DNA of 64,000 nucleotides from Membranipora membranacea (GCA_914767715.1 OU612071.1:19712948-19776947); one strand, 5' to 3'. Counted from the first letter of the stretch, positions 24,981-37,502 are shown. A program made the numbers and translations. Notes: generated from the letters alone by a model not told the origin.

Positions 24981-26190
24981 ATAGACTTAATATACTACCT
25001 AGACAGGACAATGCTTATGCTTCACTGATCAGAATATGTCCCACTCAATTAGGACAACATGACGTAATTAGTTTGTGCTGTGAGCCATAGTTTACTATAT
25101 ACCATTCAATGAAATCATGTAAAAAATCAAGGGATGCTGGGCATGATATCAGCCCCTGTCCAGCCCCTTATTATATAAACACAAAGAAAATTGGTGTGTG
25201 TATGTAAAAGACCTTTCCGCACGAGATGGTATTAATAATTTGTCACCAGAACCAGAACTTCTTGACTTATTTTTAGGCCAGAATTTGTTTTCCAGTCTTG
25301 GAAATTATTAGAATCACTGCTTCCATCCTTTTTCCTCTGTAGTTTCATAATTACATGTAGTTCCATGTTCTCAGATGATGACGTGTTCTGTTGTAATAAC
25401 TTCTTTTTTTTCACGCTGCTGTTTCTGTGTATAGGTCGTGGAAGCAATAGACATTCACGGTTGACGCCGATATCACATTTATAAACTCAAAGAACCTTAC
25501 CGGCATCGGCAAAATTAAGTTTGGCCACGGTAAAGGCCATTAGATTTTGACTACAGTACTGAAGTATAATAATTTTAAGTTATTGTCACATACTCTAGCT
25601 TCATCATACGTACTCAGGAACAACACCTATCTGTAGTTTGCATACTCATTTAACAGCACAGATCTATTCTTCCTTGTAAAGCGACAATAAAATTAGCAAT
25701 CCATTTTGACCAGACTGGTTGTGTTCAGTCACAACTAAGAATCATTTTGAAGAAAAAAACGATGATGGTGGTGGTGGTGATAGGATCTGGCTCATACAAC
25801 AAAGTATTTTGATATTGTGTAATAGGTATTCTTTACATTTTCATAGTAGTGATTGAAGTGCTGAAGTTAAATGGCTGTATTTATTTCAGTGTTTATTGGC
25901 CAATGATTGTATTTTATCATTAAAAGTTCTGGTTCTGGAGACAAATTATATATACCACCTTGTGCGGAAAGGTCTTTTACATACACTCACCAATTTTCTT
26001 TGTGTTTGAATAATAAGGGGCTGGACAGGGGCTGATATCATGCCCAGCGTCCCTTGATTTTTTACATTTTTCATTGATGGATATATAGTAAACTATGGCT
26101 CATAGCACAAACCAATTACGTCATGTCGCGCTATTTAAGTGGGACAGTATTGAATGCTATTGGCCTGTCTAGGTAGTATATTAAGTCTAT
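24981..26190. mobile_element. 1.2-kb foldback element with about 280-bp arms
   Basis: The left end begins atagacttaatatactacct (24981) and the right end at 26190 is its reverse complement. Arms stay similar through agggatgctgggcatgatat and aaaagacctttccgcac to the inner ends near 25260 and 25930. The internal 650 bp contain no recognisable transposase. Target duplication is not clear. Confidence 0.75.
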
Positions 26191-28479
26191 GGTTGTGCAT
26201 CAATGAATGTGTGAGTTGTGATCGCTGCCCACCAGACACAACCACAGAAACCCCCGACGCCCCAGAGAGACGAGACAGACAGATCCGGGGGCCAATATAT
26301 TAGATTTATGGATCAGGTAGTTTTGATTTAGACCGGTACCTGAAAAAGAAACGATGTGAAGACGATATCATATGCACGCGTATAGAGAAAATGTACTAGT
26401 TGTAAAACTACAGTTATATTATATTTATCATAATAATTTATGCACTCGATGTTTGAAGGAAAACGTTGATATATTGGTATTTATGGAGCCTTTTGTAGCA
26501 CCATGTCTTGTGAGATTCAGAGTGAGGTAGAGTAAATTTTTTTGGGTTGTAGGCAAATTTGTTACCAATAATCTTATGATTTATGACTGATTTTTGGTCT
26601 TTTCTAAAGGTTTTGCCATCCTTTTTCTAACATTTTTTTCTAACATATTTTCAGTTATTCTGTCATGTTTCTTTAAGCTAAAAATGAATGTTCACAGATA
26701 ACAGTGAACTAAGATGTAAACGACTTCGATTTACTAGTTGCACCTGATTTCGTTAATGCTTGACCATTGTTTTGCTGATGAAATGTACAAAGGGTCACTG
26801 TTTCTCTTTCAGTATCAGTATTTCATTACCATTTCAGTTTTTGCACTAAATTCCTGCTTGATTCCATCTAGACATGAGAAGTTTAGTAACCATCATCATA
26901 AACAGATGTGAGTGCCTTTTTGAATGATCATCATTAATTTACACAATTATTTTGGGGAGTTGCTCTTGCGTTGATTCTATATACTTATGTAGTTGACGTT
27001 CAATCCAGCACTTTCTATGTTCATTCCAGGATTTTCGACTTTCATACCGGTCTAAGTTCATTCCAGCTAATCTCTATCACGTCGGTGTTCAATCCAGCTG
27101 ACGTTCATTCCAATCCCCTGCACACACCAGCACTATTTTTTAATAGCTGGAGGCAAAAATCAGTGCATTAATGAGAAAATTTTGCAAATGGAATTTTGCC
27201 AGTTATCTAATTTTTAAGCTTTGTATTTGTCAAGTTTGTCAACCTAAAAAAAATAAAACAGAAAATACCTTATGTTGAGCAACACTAGCCTAGTCAAGCA
27301 GTGACTGGTTTCTGTTTTCAGACGGTTCTGATATACGATACTAGAATCCCTCCAAGGACTGGAGTGAGGGTTTACATGGAAGGCTAAACATTGAAATGTT
27401 TTGAATATTATTACATTTCCGGTATTTATACTTGCCTTAGATCCCTTCGAACTTGGAAAGAAGGGGCACAGGTTGACTGTTTACTATACATTTTTACGTT
27501 TTTACTCAATCCATAACTTTGTTAGTCGTATTTTTATATTACATCTCCATTTTCAATAGAAATTTCACTGATTTAAAACCTTCAACATGGAACAAATAAA
27601 TAGTATGCGTTACAGCAGGTTCTAATGCCATAAACTTAACAATATTTTAATTGATCAGATAATGAAGACAGAGCATACAACCAGATTGCACCGCAACAAG
27701 CCGTGCATAGATATTCTTACAAAGCTCAGTCTTTGGTTTTACAAATATAACTAACCATGCGAAGTATCATCTATGCCTTGTCTGCTTTAAATGGCCACCC
27801 TTATTTGGCAGCACAGATTCTTCATTGCAATCATAAATATGTTCACGCTTATTGATGATCACCAATCGCATTTAGAATTGCAGGTAGTTGTCCCTTCTTT
27901 TTACAAGTGGAAACAATTCTAATGTTTCAAACTGTTAATATGGTAAAAGCAGGAAGGGTCCCTGGTCAAAACAAATAGTTGTTGTTACTTGAATACGATT
28001 CATTGTCATCTACGAAAGGATCATGTGTGTAAATTTACATAGAGTGAGAATTTTCTTTACATTCTTTGGTGGTTAATTGATAAAAGCTTGTAAACTAATA
28101 AAAAAATATTTACCGAAAGCCATGTGGATAACATATGATAAGGCTTAATTTTGTAGAGTGATATGGCCAATAACCGATGGTATGATTCAGCCCGGTCGAT
28201 GATTAAATGGCCCAAAACTTTTGAGAATTGGCAAAGGAACGTTTAATTTGTTTTGTCGAAAAATTAATTTATATCAAGGAGGCAATTTTGATAAAATCAA
28301 CCACTTGGACTAACTTGTGCATTCAAAAACTCAAATCAAAATCAACCCGCTACTAATAAAATCAAATCTTCATTTTCAAAGCTTCATTCTCCAGTGTTGG
28401 CTGGATGTGAACATTGTTCACTTATTTGTGAAATGTGAACGGCCTAACCTGAAAAAAGGCTACAAAGGGAAAACTGCGT
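26191..28479. other. Intergenic, mostly unrecognised
   Basis: No supported gene. At about 26997-27115 a word close to gttcattccag recurs five times at irregular spacing. A short GC-rich patch lies at 26240-26295. Confidence 0.4.
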
Positions 28480-28785
28480 TCTGTTGGGAAAATTGTTTAG
28501 TGGAAAATTGTCCTGTTGGGAAAATTTTTGGGTGGGAAAACAGCTTGGTGGGAAAATGGCTTGTTGAGCAAATGTCTGGGTGGAAAAATGGATTGGTGGG
28601 AAAATGTCCAGGTGGGAAACTAGGTTGGTGGGAAAACGTCCAGGTGGGAAAATGGCACAGTGGGAAATCAAACAGGTGGGATAATGGCTCGGTGGGAAAA
28701 TTTCCAGGTGGGAAAACGGCAGAGTGGGATAACGGGAGGTGGGAAAATGGCTTGGTGGGAAAATGACATTGGGAAAATGGGGCGA
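28480..28785. repeat. 16-bp minisatellite, ggtgggaaaatggctt-like
   Basis: About 19 imperfect units of a 16-bp word close to ggtgggaaaatggctt. The unit length equals that of the array at 4.0 kb although the sequence differs. It directly abuts the truncated 3' side of a LINE fragment. The long ORF across it is a by-product of the repeat. Confidence 0.8.
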
Positions 28786-29815
28786 ATTCGTATTGATATG
28801 GTGAGATACATGTTTTCGAAAATTTTTGAGACTACTGAGAATGGAGAAATAGGTCGGTAATTGAGTAGATCTGTTCGACTGCCCGTTTTATGAATGGGTA
28901 CAACATAGACTAGATGCCATTCTAATGGTGTAGTGGATGTGGTGTCATAAAAGTATTGGGAAATTTTAGTCAAAGGTTCATATATGTAGGAGGCTAAAAA
29001 CTTAAACAAAGCAGGGGCTAATTCGTCTGGACCAGCGCCTTTGCGTGGGTCTAGTATTTGTAGTTGTTTAAAAATTCCCCTTGAGTGAAATACTATAAGA
29101 GTTAAACATAGTGAATTTGGAAAAAGGTTAATGTTGTTACCATCATCTTTTGTTTAGACTGATTCAAATGAGTCGACAAAATTTTCTGCTATAGCTGACA
29201 GATCATTAAGATGGCAATCATCTAACCGATTTATGTTATTAGAGTCGTTTCTTTCACTAGCAATAAATCGAAAAAGGGGTTTAGTATCAACATTATCAAG
29301 TTTACTACAAATGTGGTCATTAAGGTATTGGTTGTAGTCTCTGTTGCTTTTTACAGTATTTAGGTTGTCTGTTTTGTTTTTAAAATAAATTCTACTTGGT
29401 TCTCTTAAGCATGCTTGATGTAATTGCTTTCGACTTTTGATCTCATGTTTAGTCTCTCTAATTATCCAAAGCTCAGATATTTTCTTTCCAATTCTATGTG
29501 GTATATTATTAAAGGAAGTGTTAGGGATGCCCATTTTAAACATATTCCAGATGATTTCGGTGTTTTTCTTGTCATTTATGGCAGCGGTGAGATCTTTGTC
29601 TAAAAAGGTACAACCGATTCAAGGATAATATTTGTGATATCAGCCTGATTAAAATCCCAGAATGGTTATAGTTTTGTTTTAGTCGGCTTGCGCTTTATTT
29701 TGTGTTCAACTTCAATATCGAATTTTAGGATGAAAATGATCAGAGCATGAAGGATCTTTAGATTTGAGCAAGGTAGGAATATTGGTAACGATTAAGTCCA
29801 TGGCAGTATTGCAAC
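28786..29815 (-). mobile_element. Truncated non-LTR retrotransposon (LINE)
   Basis: On the minus strand the order is endonuclease end (LDLIVTN and S-D-H, about 29700-29810), a linker typical of LINE ORF2 (29543-29154, including PSRIYFKNKTDNLNTVKSNR), then the start of the reverse transcriptase (29009-28790) with WHLVYVVPIHKTG, NYRPIS and SKIFENMY. This order matches CR1/Jockey-type elements. The frame is broken between segments and the catalytic core is cut off by the minisatellite. Its upstream edge lies at the conserved 5' flank of receptor copy A. Confidence 0.8.
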
Positions 29816-29943
29816 ATCAAGTAAACCAAAGTCAGTATTGTTGTAGTAAACCATAACATAAAGATGACATACCATTCAACAACTAAATCCTTTGTTTTAT
29901 CGATGGGACAAAGTAGTATTCCAATAACTAGTAATCACAGGTC
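29797..29943 (+). promoter_or_regulatory. Conserved 5' flank of receptor copy A
   Basis: The block from gtattgcaacat to the start codon resembles the same position before copy B (about 39003-39140) and copy C (about 50430-50567). Shared words include attgttgtagt, gatgacataac and agtaatcacag. Conservation right up to the ATG suggests a shared core promoter and 5' UTR. No certain TATA box or initiator was assigned. Confidence 0.5.
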
Positions 29944-32900
29944 ATGATGGGTCTGAGTGTGTTGCTACTCATTCTTCAGTCATTCGGCTATCTCAGGTTA
30001 GTCAGATATACATCAGCACTATAATACTCTCAAAGGAAGGATGGCCTAACACTGAAGTATAGCTCATTTACTAAGTATCAAAAGAGAATAGAGTTAGAAC
30101 TTAAGCTTGGGCTTTGGCTTGGCCTTGAGCCTAAGCCTGGGCCTTGGTCTTGGCCTTGGCCTTGGCCTGGGCCTGGGCCTGGGTCTGGGTCTGGGTCTGG
30201 GTCTGGGTCTGGGTCTGGGTCTGGGTCTGGGTCTGGGTCTGGGTCTGGGTCTGGGTCTGGGTCTGGGTCTGGGTCTGGGTCTGGGTCTGGGTCTGGGTCT
30301 GGGTCTGGGTCTGGGTCTGGGCTAGACCTGGAGCTAGAGCTAGGGCTAGGGATAGTGATAATGATAGGCTAGACCTAGTGCTACAGCCACAGCTACAACT
30401 ATAGCTAGAGCTCGAGCTAGAGCTTGAGTCAGAGCTTGAGCTAAAGCTAAGGCTAGAGCTCGCGTAAGTGCAAGAGCTAAACTTGGTCAAGAGCTAGGGC
30501 TAGAGGCTTCTGGTGTGAGAGTGTTTGAGAAGGCCTCAAACCAGCAATTTTTAATCACACTCCATATCATAATTGTTCTATTCAACAGTAGATCAAACAT
30601 AAAGCTTTTCAGTTAAAGTTACTTTATTTCCAGTGCACTGAGTGTGAATTACTCTATATACCAGTATCCCATGAAAGCAGCAGTGCGAGTTACGTTTGAA
30701 CTGAACAGCAGTGTACTATATAACCTGACAGCAAAATGCTTAATGACACCTGAAGACAGCAGTAACGGTAAAGACCAGACAAGCTGCGGTGATACCACAA
30801 GATCTAAGGCAGACGGTGCCACACACCTAGTAAGATATCAGATGATTGGTCAGTCTAAAATACTCACAGAATTCCGTATTATTTTATTTGATTATGAGGA
30901 TTAAGAACATTCAATAACAGATTTTTAAACTATGCACAACCCCAACATTTTTTGCTTTTTTTTATTCTAGAATTCTCTATTTTTCAAGTCTTGTTTCGAG
31001 TATTTTGAACTATTAGCATTTACAATAACTCTTCACTTGGGCCGAATGCAGTAGTGTTAGTTGAACTTTAACGAGATATAATAGCAAAGTGAGGAAATGT
31101 TAATGTTATACAATCAAGCTGTCTCTTTGATGTGCGTACTTATACATTACATCACGTCATCTGATCCAAACTCCTCAATGCTCAACAATCTTTTCCATCT
31201 CACAGCCGATAACCTATGAGCCATTGAAGTATGGTTGGCGAATATTTGTTGTGGTGGATCTCAGTACGTTTGCAAAGACAGAACCAAATAAACTGCTTGA
31301 TTTACTTCCAGATTTCTTTCTCTCTCGGATGCGTAAGTTGACTGGATCATAGCGACTATTAATTTTGATCCCACAATGCCCTTTTGCCCTTGATTGAGTC
31401 TCAATGAATGTCATCAAAGGCCTAAGTTACACAGATAGTGCAATGTAAACCAAGCCATTTGTACCATAACATTCAAAAAACTGTTCAGTTTGCTGTGAAA
31501 CAAACAATCAATCATAGAAATCAGTTTATACTGTGATGTTATTATTATTAAATCACTAATTTGTTTCTAATTCATGCTGGATTCATTGCCTTATTTCAGC
31601 ACCAGAGCCTATTTTCAACATCTCAGCTAATACTAACAGTAGCAGGGCTAATTCAACCGATACTGTTATCACTGTTTACCTGGCGAGTAACTTTAGCAGC
31701 AGAGGGAGATTAGATGCGCTGACGTTCTCACTTGTCCGACCTGGTGAATCATGCTGTGTCAACAACAGAAAAAGACCCGCGATAACTAGGTCATGGTGTA
31801 AGGCGACTTGCTGATGTACATTCATTATCCCAAATATGACTACAATCATATATTGGGGTTTGGTCAGGACTGAACTGGTCCATAGTTTTATAGGCTCATA
31901 GTGAATTGCTAAAGATAAAGCATCGATTTCAATTTCACACTGTTTCACAATTGAATGATAATGAACAAGTCCCCCTTGAGAGATTTACATGAACATTTTG
32001 TGACCTCAACCCGTGAAAAGTTTCAAAACATAAATTTTTTTTCCAGTTTCCAGAATCATCTCATTGTTTTTTTGCAGCCCCAAGTGACTCAGGCCCTCAC
32101 ACATTGAGGCTAGGTATAACCAATCACACGAGTGGTCAACTCTACAAAGTTTGTGCTTTGGTATCAAGTTTCGGAACTGCCAGCCCTTGTGTGGAGACAG
32201 AAGAGTCCGTTCAACAGGGTAAGTTCATCATGATTGTCTAACTGTGGAGGTAGGATTATCGTCATATATGAATCATTCCTAATTTTATAGTATGATCTAC
32301 TCTATAAACCAGCTGTGTAGTGTACTGCCTGGTGACATGTGCTGGTGTTTTGTTATCTGTCTTCCCCTCCAAATCTGGAAGCAAATGCCATTGACAAAGT
32401 CATAAAAGAATCCAAAACAACAGTGCTCATGTCCTCTGGTAATACACTACTCAGCTGGTGGCGCAGTTAGTTAGAGTGCCGGACTTCAGCAAGCATGTGT
32501 TGAAGGTTGTCGGTTCGAGTCCCACTGCAGCCTACTGACTATTGGGACCTGTTGGATCCCCAGACAAGGCCCCAAATGCCTGACCTTAATCCCAGACCAA
32601 TTGTTGCGGTAGAAAGCCTATTGAGTCCAGGTTAAGACAGATATTAAACCAGTCTCATCTCAATATCAATCAATAAGTATAAATGTTTGATATGCGTTAT
32701 TTCCCTAGCGAATATATTGGATCTGATTGATAGTTTAGCTGTGAATATTTACATGTTTTAAGTATCATTTAGACAAAATAACATAATGAATCATCAGAAA
32801 GCGATATGTTAAAAACCTTCACCGGCTGACAAAACATCTGTCAAACTCGATCAAACTCATCGATCATACTACTTTAATTAATGATGGCTTGTGTTGCAGC

Positions 32901-35900
32901 GCCACTGCCCCCAAAAATCAAACAGAAACCTCACAGAAACCACATTTTTGGATTAGAGTTCACAAACATTACAGTGGTACACAACTCGACACACTTGGAG
33001 TGTGAGCTTGACGAGAAAAAGGACGTCTTTCCCACACCTTACTGTATTCTGGAGAAACACAACCATAGCAACAACGAATACAGTGTAAGCAGTTGCAGAT
33101 CTGCTACAAACTTTTGAACATGAAAATGTTTTGATGGTTATGAAAAAAAATCATAACAGGTCTCAGTACGGGTCTACGAACTGGATCCTGATGGGGCACA
33201 TGAGCATTTGAGGTCGAATGCTCTTCCTGACGCCACTGACACGCCGGGAATCGAACACGGGACCTCTCGATTAAAAGAACCATGCCTTACCCGTTGCGCC
33301 GCATCTAATTTGAAAGATTTGGTTTTATTTCAGGTGGAAACATATCCTTATGGCGCAGTATTCATTTTGCAAAGTTGGAGTGTGATAGACAGAATAAGAA
33401 GTTTCAAGAATAGCACTTTCCTTTTTTATACAGGTCAGGCAAATACCTCAATCGTTTATTAAGCCTAATTGTTACTGTAACACAAAAATAGGAGAAAGTA
33501 GAAATGTGTCATGTTCGACTACATATTTATTGAGTTGGTTGATGCTGAAGTCTCATCAATGAAACGAAATCTCTCACTATACTGTACCCAAGATTATTTT
33601 CAAGTTTTAAAGCTTCGAATGACTTGGTTTGTGTTTACCCTAGAGTATCGACTCTTTTCTGCGGTATTGTTGAGCTAATAGTAGCTAACACTTTTATCGT
33701 GGCTAGCGAACATCGAAGTATATATAAATTAAATGGAGTGAGTAGATGTTAGTCCCTTTAAAGCTAATATTTTACAAATTTTACAAAATTTTACTTCTTT
33801 GAACACATTACTCTACTAAATATTAAATTTGTGATGATGACAAATGAATAGAAAGTGTGAGTCTTATGCTTATGGAGTAATCAGTGAATACTTAACTTGT
33901 ATAATTTCAGATTTACCTATCCCTAAAAACGTAATGGCAGAGGCAGAAGAGAACAGTGAGAGACCATCTGTCAGGTTCACTTGGATGAAGCCGGTTGATA
34001 TCGCCTACCCCTACGATTTCGAAGTCTCATGCGATGATTGCTCACCTAAAACTGTGAAATTTGTTAGTACACCTTTATGTAGTTTTAACTTTATTGGATC
34101 TCAATCATAAACGCGATTTACTCAATTCAAAAATTACAAATACCTATTCAGCAGAATTTGGCTTGAGTCTGGACAGTGGTGTATTTTATATTTGATTTAC
34201 AGCCAAATGATAATTATTGGAGTATGTATGTTTATATTTGTATGTTTATATTTGGTCTCAATCTCTGAGAAATAAAACTGTCTCTGTAGGGTGCTCTGTA
34301 AAAATTATTAAAACTGTTGATTCTGTAAAAATAAATAAAATGATAAGACCATAAAAAAATACTATTACTTTTGGAAGACACTATTTAGGTATTTGATACA
34401 TTCTGCTCTAAAACATTTGGCACGGATCTGCACGCGGAACTTGACTGATTGATATCTGCCTGACGGCAGCTGGTTAAGACGGAGTAGTGGTTCATCTTCG
34501 GTGGCAATCATACGGAGGCTCTTTACTTTCAGTATATTAGAGTAAAGGTCGTCTACGGGTGTGAACGTAAGTTCGCCTGATAGGTAACCTGCAGTTCTTA
34601 TCACAGATTTTAACTTTTTCTTAGAGTCTGCGCTCAGAGTTAACAATGATATTTCCATATTTGTAGACTGAGATCAAAGATAACAGTTCGACCCTGGAGT
34701 TCATATTCTCAGATGGCCTCACACATGGTCGAAACTTCTCGCTTTACATAGCCCTGCATAGAGGTGTCAGGACCAAACACTCAGATACTGTAACAAACGT
34801 TTATTCTGAGAAAGTACACACTACAGTAGCATTTGGTGAGAAAATGAAAAAAATTATATTTCAGTTTGTCCATCACACACAAAACCTCACCGCAAGTTTT
34901 ATATAACAAGAGTAGCAGATTATATGGCTAGAACTTAGTTTAACAAGTTTGGCAGAGACTTAGTTAGAAGCTCCAATTATATTCCGGCTAGCTGAGGTGG
35001 AAACGAAAGTCCATGTATAGTAAAGAATGGTGAGAAATTTAGAATTGTCCCGAATTTAATCATTACAGGCATGGGGAAAATGGCAATGTTTACCTTCTGC
35101 AAATACTTTACAGATTATTTGTTTTTTAAGTCCAAATAAAGATTAGGGCAGAGAGGAATATATTATTGTAAATTATAATATGTAATTGATTTTGATCCAA
35201 TATCGAATTTAATATATATCAAACTTTCTTCTCCATGACTTCAGTTGTTTGAACTATTGAATGAACCGATTGTAAGCACTACCTATATTATCAGTTGTAA
35301 TCAAATTGGTCAATTTTGGTCTTAAACAACTTTACTAAGGAATTGCATACATTTAAGTTTTTAGATTGTTAAATCAGTCTTAATATACACTAAACAAATA
35401 CTGAGGTCTTTACTTAGATACCAGTTCCGTCCCAAACTCTGCATATCCCTGTACTTTAGTTCAATGTTATCTATGAAGTGTCTTCTATTTCATCTACTTA
35501 CAGGTAAAGGACCACTTGTTAAATACTTGCATCATATTTAATACATTCTAGCATTTAGATTGTGAATACCGTCTAATTACACACTAAACGATTACTGAGG
35601 CTTCTACTTAGTTACCAGGTTCCCAAACTCTGCATATTGCTACAAGTATTCGCAAAAGGAAAATATTTCCAGATAAAATTTCAAACCCATCTGTACTTTG
35701 ATTCAATGATATTAACGAAATGCCCTTTCTTTCATCTTCTTACAGGTAAAAGACCACCTGTTAAAAGCTCTAAAACTGCCGCCCTCACCTTGTCGCTGCT
35801 TACCATCCTTATACTGATCGTTGGCCTGGTTTGTGCTTATTTTTATTACGTAGAAAAGAAGGGGAAAAATGGAACAGGATCAGGTGAGTACACACAGAAA

Positions 35901-37502
35901 AATTTTAGAATCAAAATGACTCCAACTCATAATCAAATAGCATTAATTAAAAGTTATATTGATTCCAAGATAGTTCCCCCACTTCACCCTTAGAATTAAT
36001 CAAGCAAGTATCATATTTTAGAATTAATTTTACTCCTAAATCACCTTCGGCCAGTTTCAAAAGTCAATTAATTATTTCAGAGTATCAAACCACAGCTGAT
36101 TGTTTTTCGATTAGGACACAGGAAACATATCTGAACAAGGGTATTACTATTTTCTGTTTGGTTGCTACAACGTATAACTGAACTTTGATTGGGCCACAAG
36201 TTCAGTTTTGTACAGCGAAACCACTTGTAGGCTATATAAGCAGCTTGCCTTGATTTTTGAAAGTTTTTTCTGAGGATGTCAATCAATGCACCATAGCATC
36301 AAAGTTGCCAGATCTTAAGCTGATTCAGTTACGCATACAAAGCTATAAAATGTTCGAATATCTGCACAGATGGCCATACTGTGTAACTTACCACTGATAA
36401 ACTAAAACACCCTCAAACCATCAGAATCTTTATTCCTGTTTACCGCACTCATTCATGCCTTCATAAAAAAGTAAGTCTGATTTGTGTAACCCTTTTCTCT
36501 ATTCAGTGCGTGACAATCTAGCTGCATGTCTCCAGGACATTCGGAATTTCATCACCAAGAAGATTTCAGGTACGAACTGGTTTTCATCAGCTAGCGAAGA
36601 AAGAATTTTTTTGTTTTATTTTTTTTTAATTTCATTGGCATCTATATCCTTTCAAGAAAATGTTTTTTATTTAAGTGCCATTGAAAAAGAAAAATAAGGG
36701 TGGCACAAATAATAAGGCTTTCTTGAGAGAAAATCGTTTGAGGATACTGCGTAAAGTAGGAGGTTGAGAATTTAATTCGGTAGGCTTATCTTTTGAAACA
36801 TTGAAAGAAAATGATCTCTTCTTGGATAGCAATGTACATGATGTGACATAAAACTGTATTGGCTGCCTATCAGGCCCCCATCTAAATTTAAGTTGTCAAT
36901 CATGGCCTCTAAAACTGTCAATATTCCCCAACTCATCCCTTCCTTCATAGCTGACTTTTTATAAGTATGCCCGCACCACTTATTTTATCATAGCCAACAC
37001 TCTGATGAGTAGTTTTAAATGTAGATTAGTTACAGTCGGTGGGTGATCTGCTAAAACTACCTTACCAGATGTGTGGAATTCTCTTCCACTTCACATCGCA
37101 TTAATATTCTAAGATAAACTTTCAATCCATTTTTTTTATTTTATCAGCTGAATGCTTATTTCTTAGATATCACTATTTATTTCTCATGTACAACGCTTAG
37201 AAATCATGGCTCTAAAGTCTAAACAATTGATCAAGCCCGCCATATAAATAAACTTTATCAGTATCATTATCAATAAACTCATATCAGTCATTAAAACAAA
37301 TGCACATTTAAATTCCGATTCACATGTATCAAACAAACGCATAGAATTACATTTATTTTACATAAAATGTTTTCTGTCCATGTGTTTTTTTGCAGGCAAA
37401 GATAACAACAAGATTGCCCCTGCCACCCACCGTGGGACTGTACTTGTACGACCCACCGAACCAGGGAATGTATCTGAACAACCAGCAGACCCAGCCATTT
37501 AA
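29944..37502 (+). CDS. Receptor copy A: type I membrane protein with four FN3-like modules, 542 aa
   Basis: Twelve exons: 29944-29996, 30634-30829, 31206-31332, 31600-31797, 32078-32218, 32900-33084, 33334-33433, 33911-34062, 34667-34835, 35746-35883, 36507-36569 and 37396-37502. All are GT-AG and the sum is 1629 nt. Residues 1-18 form a signal peptide (MMGLSVLLLILQSFGYLR). Four modules, each made of two exons, follow at about 18-126, 126-239, 239-334 and 334-441. Module 2 ends LYKVCALVSSFGTASPC and module 4 has VRFTWMKP and YPYDFEVSC, which look like fibronectin-III strands but are diverged. The transmembrane helix is at about 452-474 (TILILIVGLVCAYFYY). The short tail ends in exon 12 at TAA. 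Exon 11 (VRDNLAACLQDIRNFITKKI) is absent from B and C and is phase-neutral. There are many N-glycosylation sequons. Two ATG codons stand in tandem; the second aligns with B and C. A cell-surface recognition role is inferred. Confidence 0.82.
30108..30480. repeat. Hexanucleotide array (gggtct)n with degenerate flanks
   Basis: A near-perfect run of about 25 gggtct units fills 30177-30322. On the left it grades into ggcctt/ggcctg hexamers, and on the right into degenerate gctaga/gctagg hexamers to about 30480. It lies in intron 1 of copy A. Both strands give long repetitive ORFs that are artefacts of the 6-bp period. Confidence 0.9.
32456..32680 (+). repeat. tRNA-derived SINE in intron 5 of copy A
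   Basis: The tRNA-like head has an A box at tggcgcagttagttagag and a B box ggttcgagtcc near 32510. A tail containing agacagatattaaaccagtc follows. The same tail persists at 44640-44720 in intron 5 of copy B, and more decayed near 53800 in copy C. The insertion therefore predates the gene duplications. Confidence 0.75.
33165..33315 (-). repeat. tRNA-derived SINE beside exon 7 of copy A, minus strand
   Basis: The minus strand shows gcggcgcaacgggtaaggca (A-box region) and gtgttcgattcccgg (B box), then a tail ending in a run of T. Copies B and C lack it at this position, so it inserted after duplication, within about 20 bp of the exon 7 acceptor region. Confidence 0.75.
35440..35535 (+). repeat. 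Relic duplicate of the exon 10 acceptor region of copy A
   Basis: About 240 bp before the real exon 10, a diverged copy of its polypyrimidine tract, acceptor and first codons appears (cttacaggtaaaggaccact against cttacaggtaaaagaccacc). The flanking gttcc/cccaaactctgcatat word is also doubled. The copy decays after about 25 coding bases. It could act as a decoy splice acceptor. Confidence 0.65.
35885..36110. repeat. Dispersed repeat shared with intron 7 of copy B
   Basis: This stretch in intron 10 of copy A matches about 46240-46480 in intron 7 of copy B, sharing cacttcacccttagaattaa and atcaccttcggccagtttc. The two introns are not homologous positions, so this is a mobile repeat rather than shared ancestry. 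Family unknown. Confidence 0.6.
36830..37170 (+). mobile_element. LINE C-terminal remnant in intron 11 of copy A
   Basis: Frames interrupted by stops read LYWLPIRPPSKFKLSIMASK and later LPDVWNSLPLHI. These match the widely shared C-terminal part of CR1/L2-type LINE proteins (HWLPI, then WNSLP). It is a decayed fragment. Confidence 0.65.

Noticed and set aside
28317-28766. 149-codon plus-strand ORF rich in VGK and WEN words
   Set aside because: It is produced by the 16-bp minisatellite; the opposite strand is open as well and no family matches.
30177-30322. Interstitial telomere repeat
   Set aside because: The unit is gggtct, not a known animal telomere unit such as ttaggg, and it grades into other hexamers.
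30107-30490. Long GLGLGL, WVWVWV and QTQTQT ORFs
   Set aside because: All come from the hexamer array, whose 6-bp period keeps every frame open.
31798-31815. TGA just after the cysteines of exon 4 in copies A and C
   Set aside because: A strong GTAAGG donor precedes it in all three copies and the downstream exon continues in phase, so the TGA is intronic.
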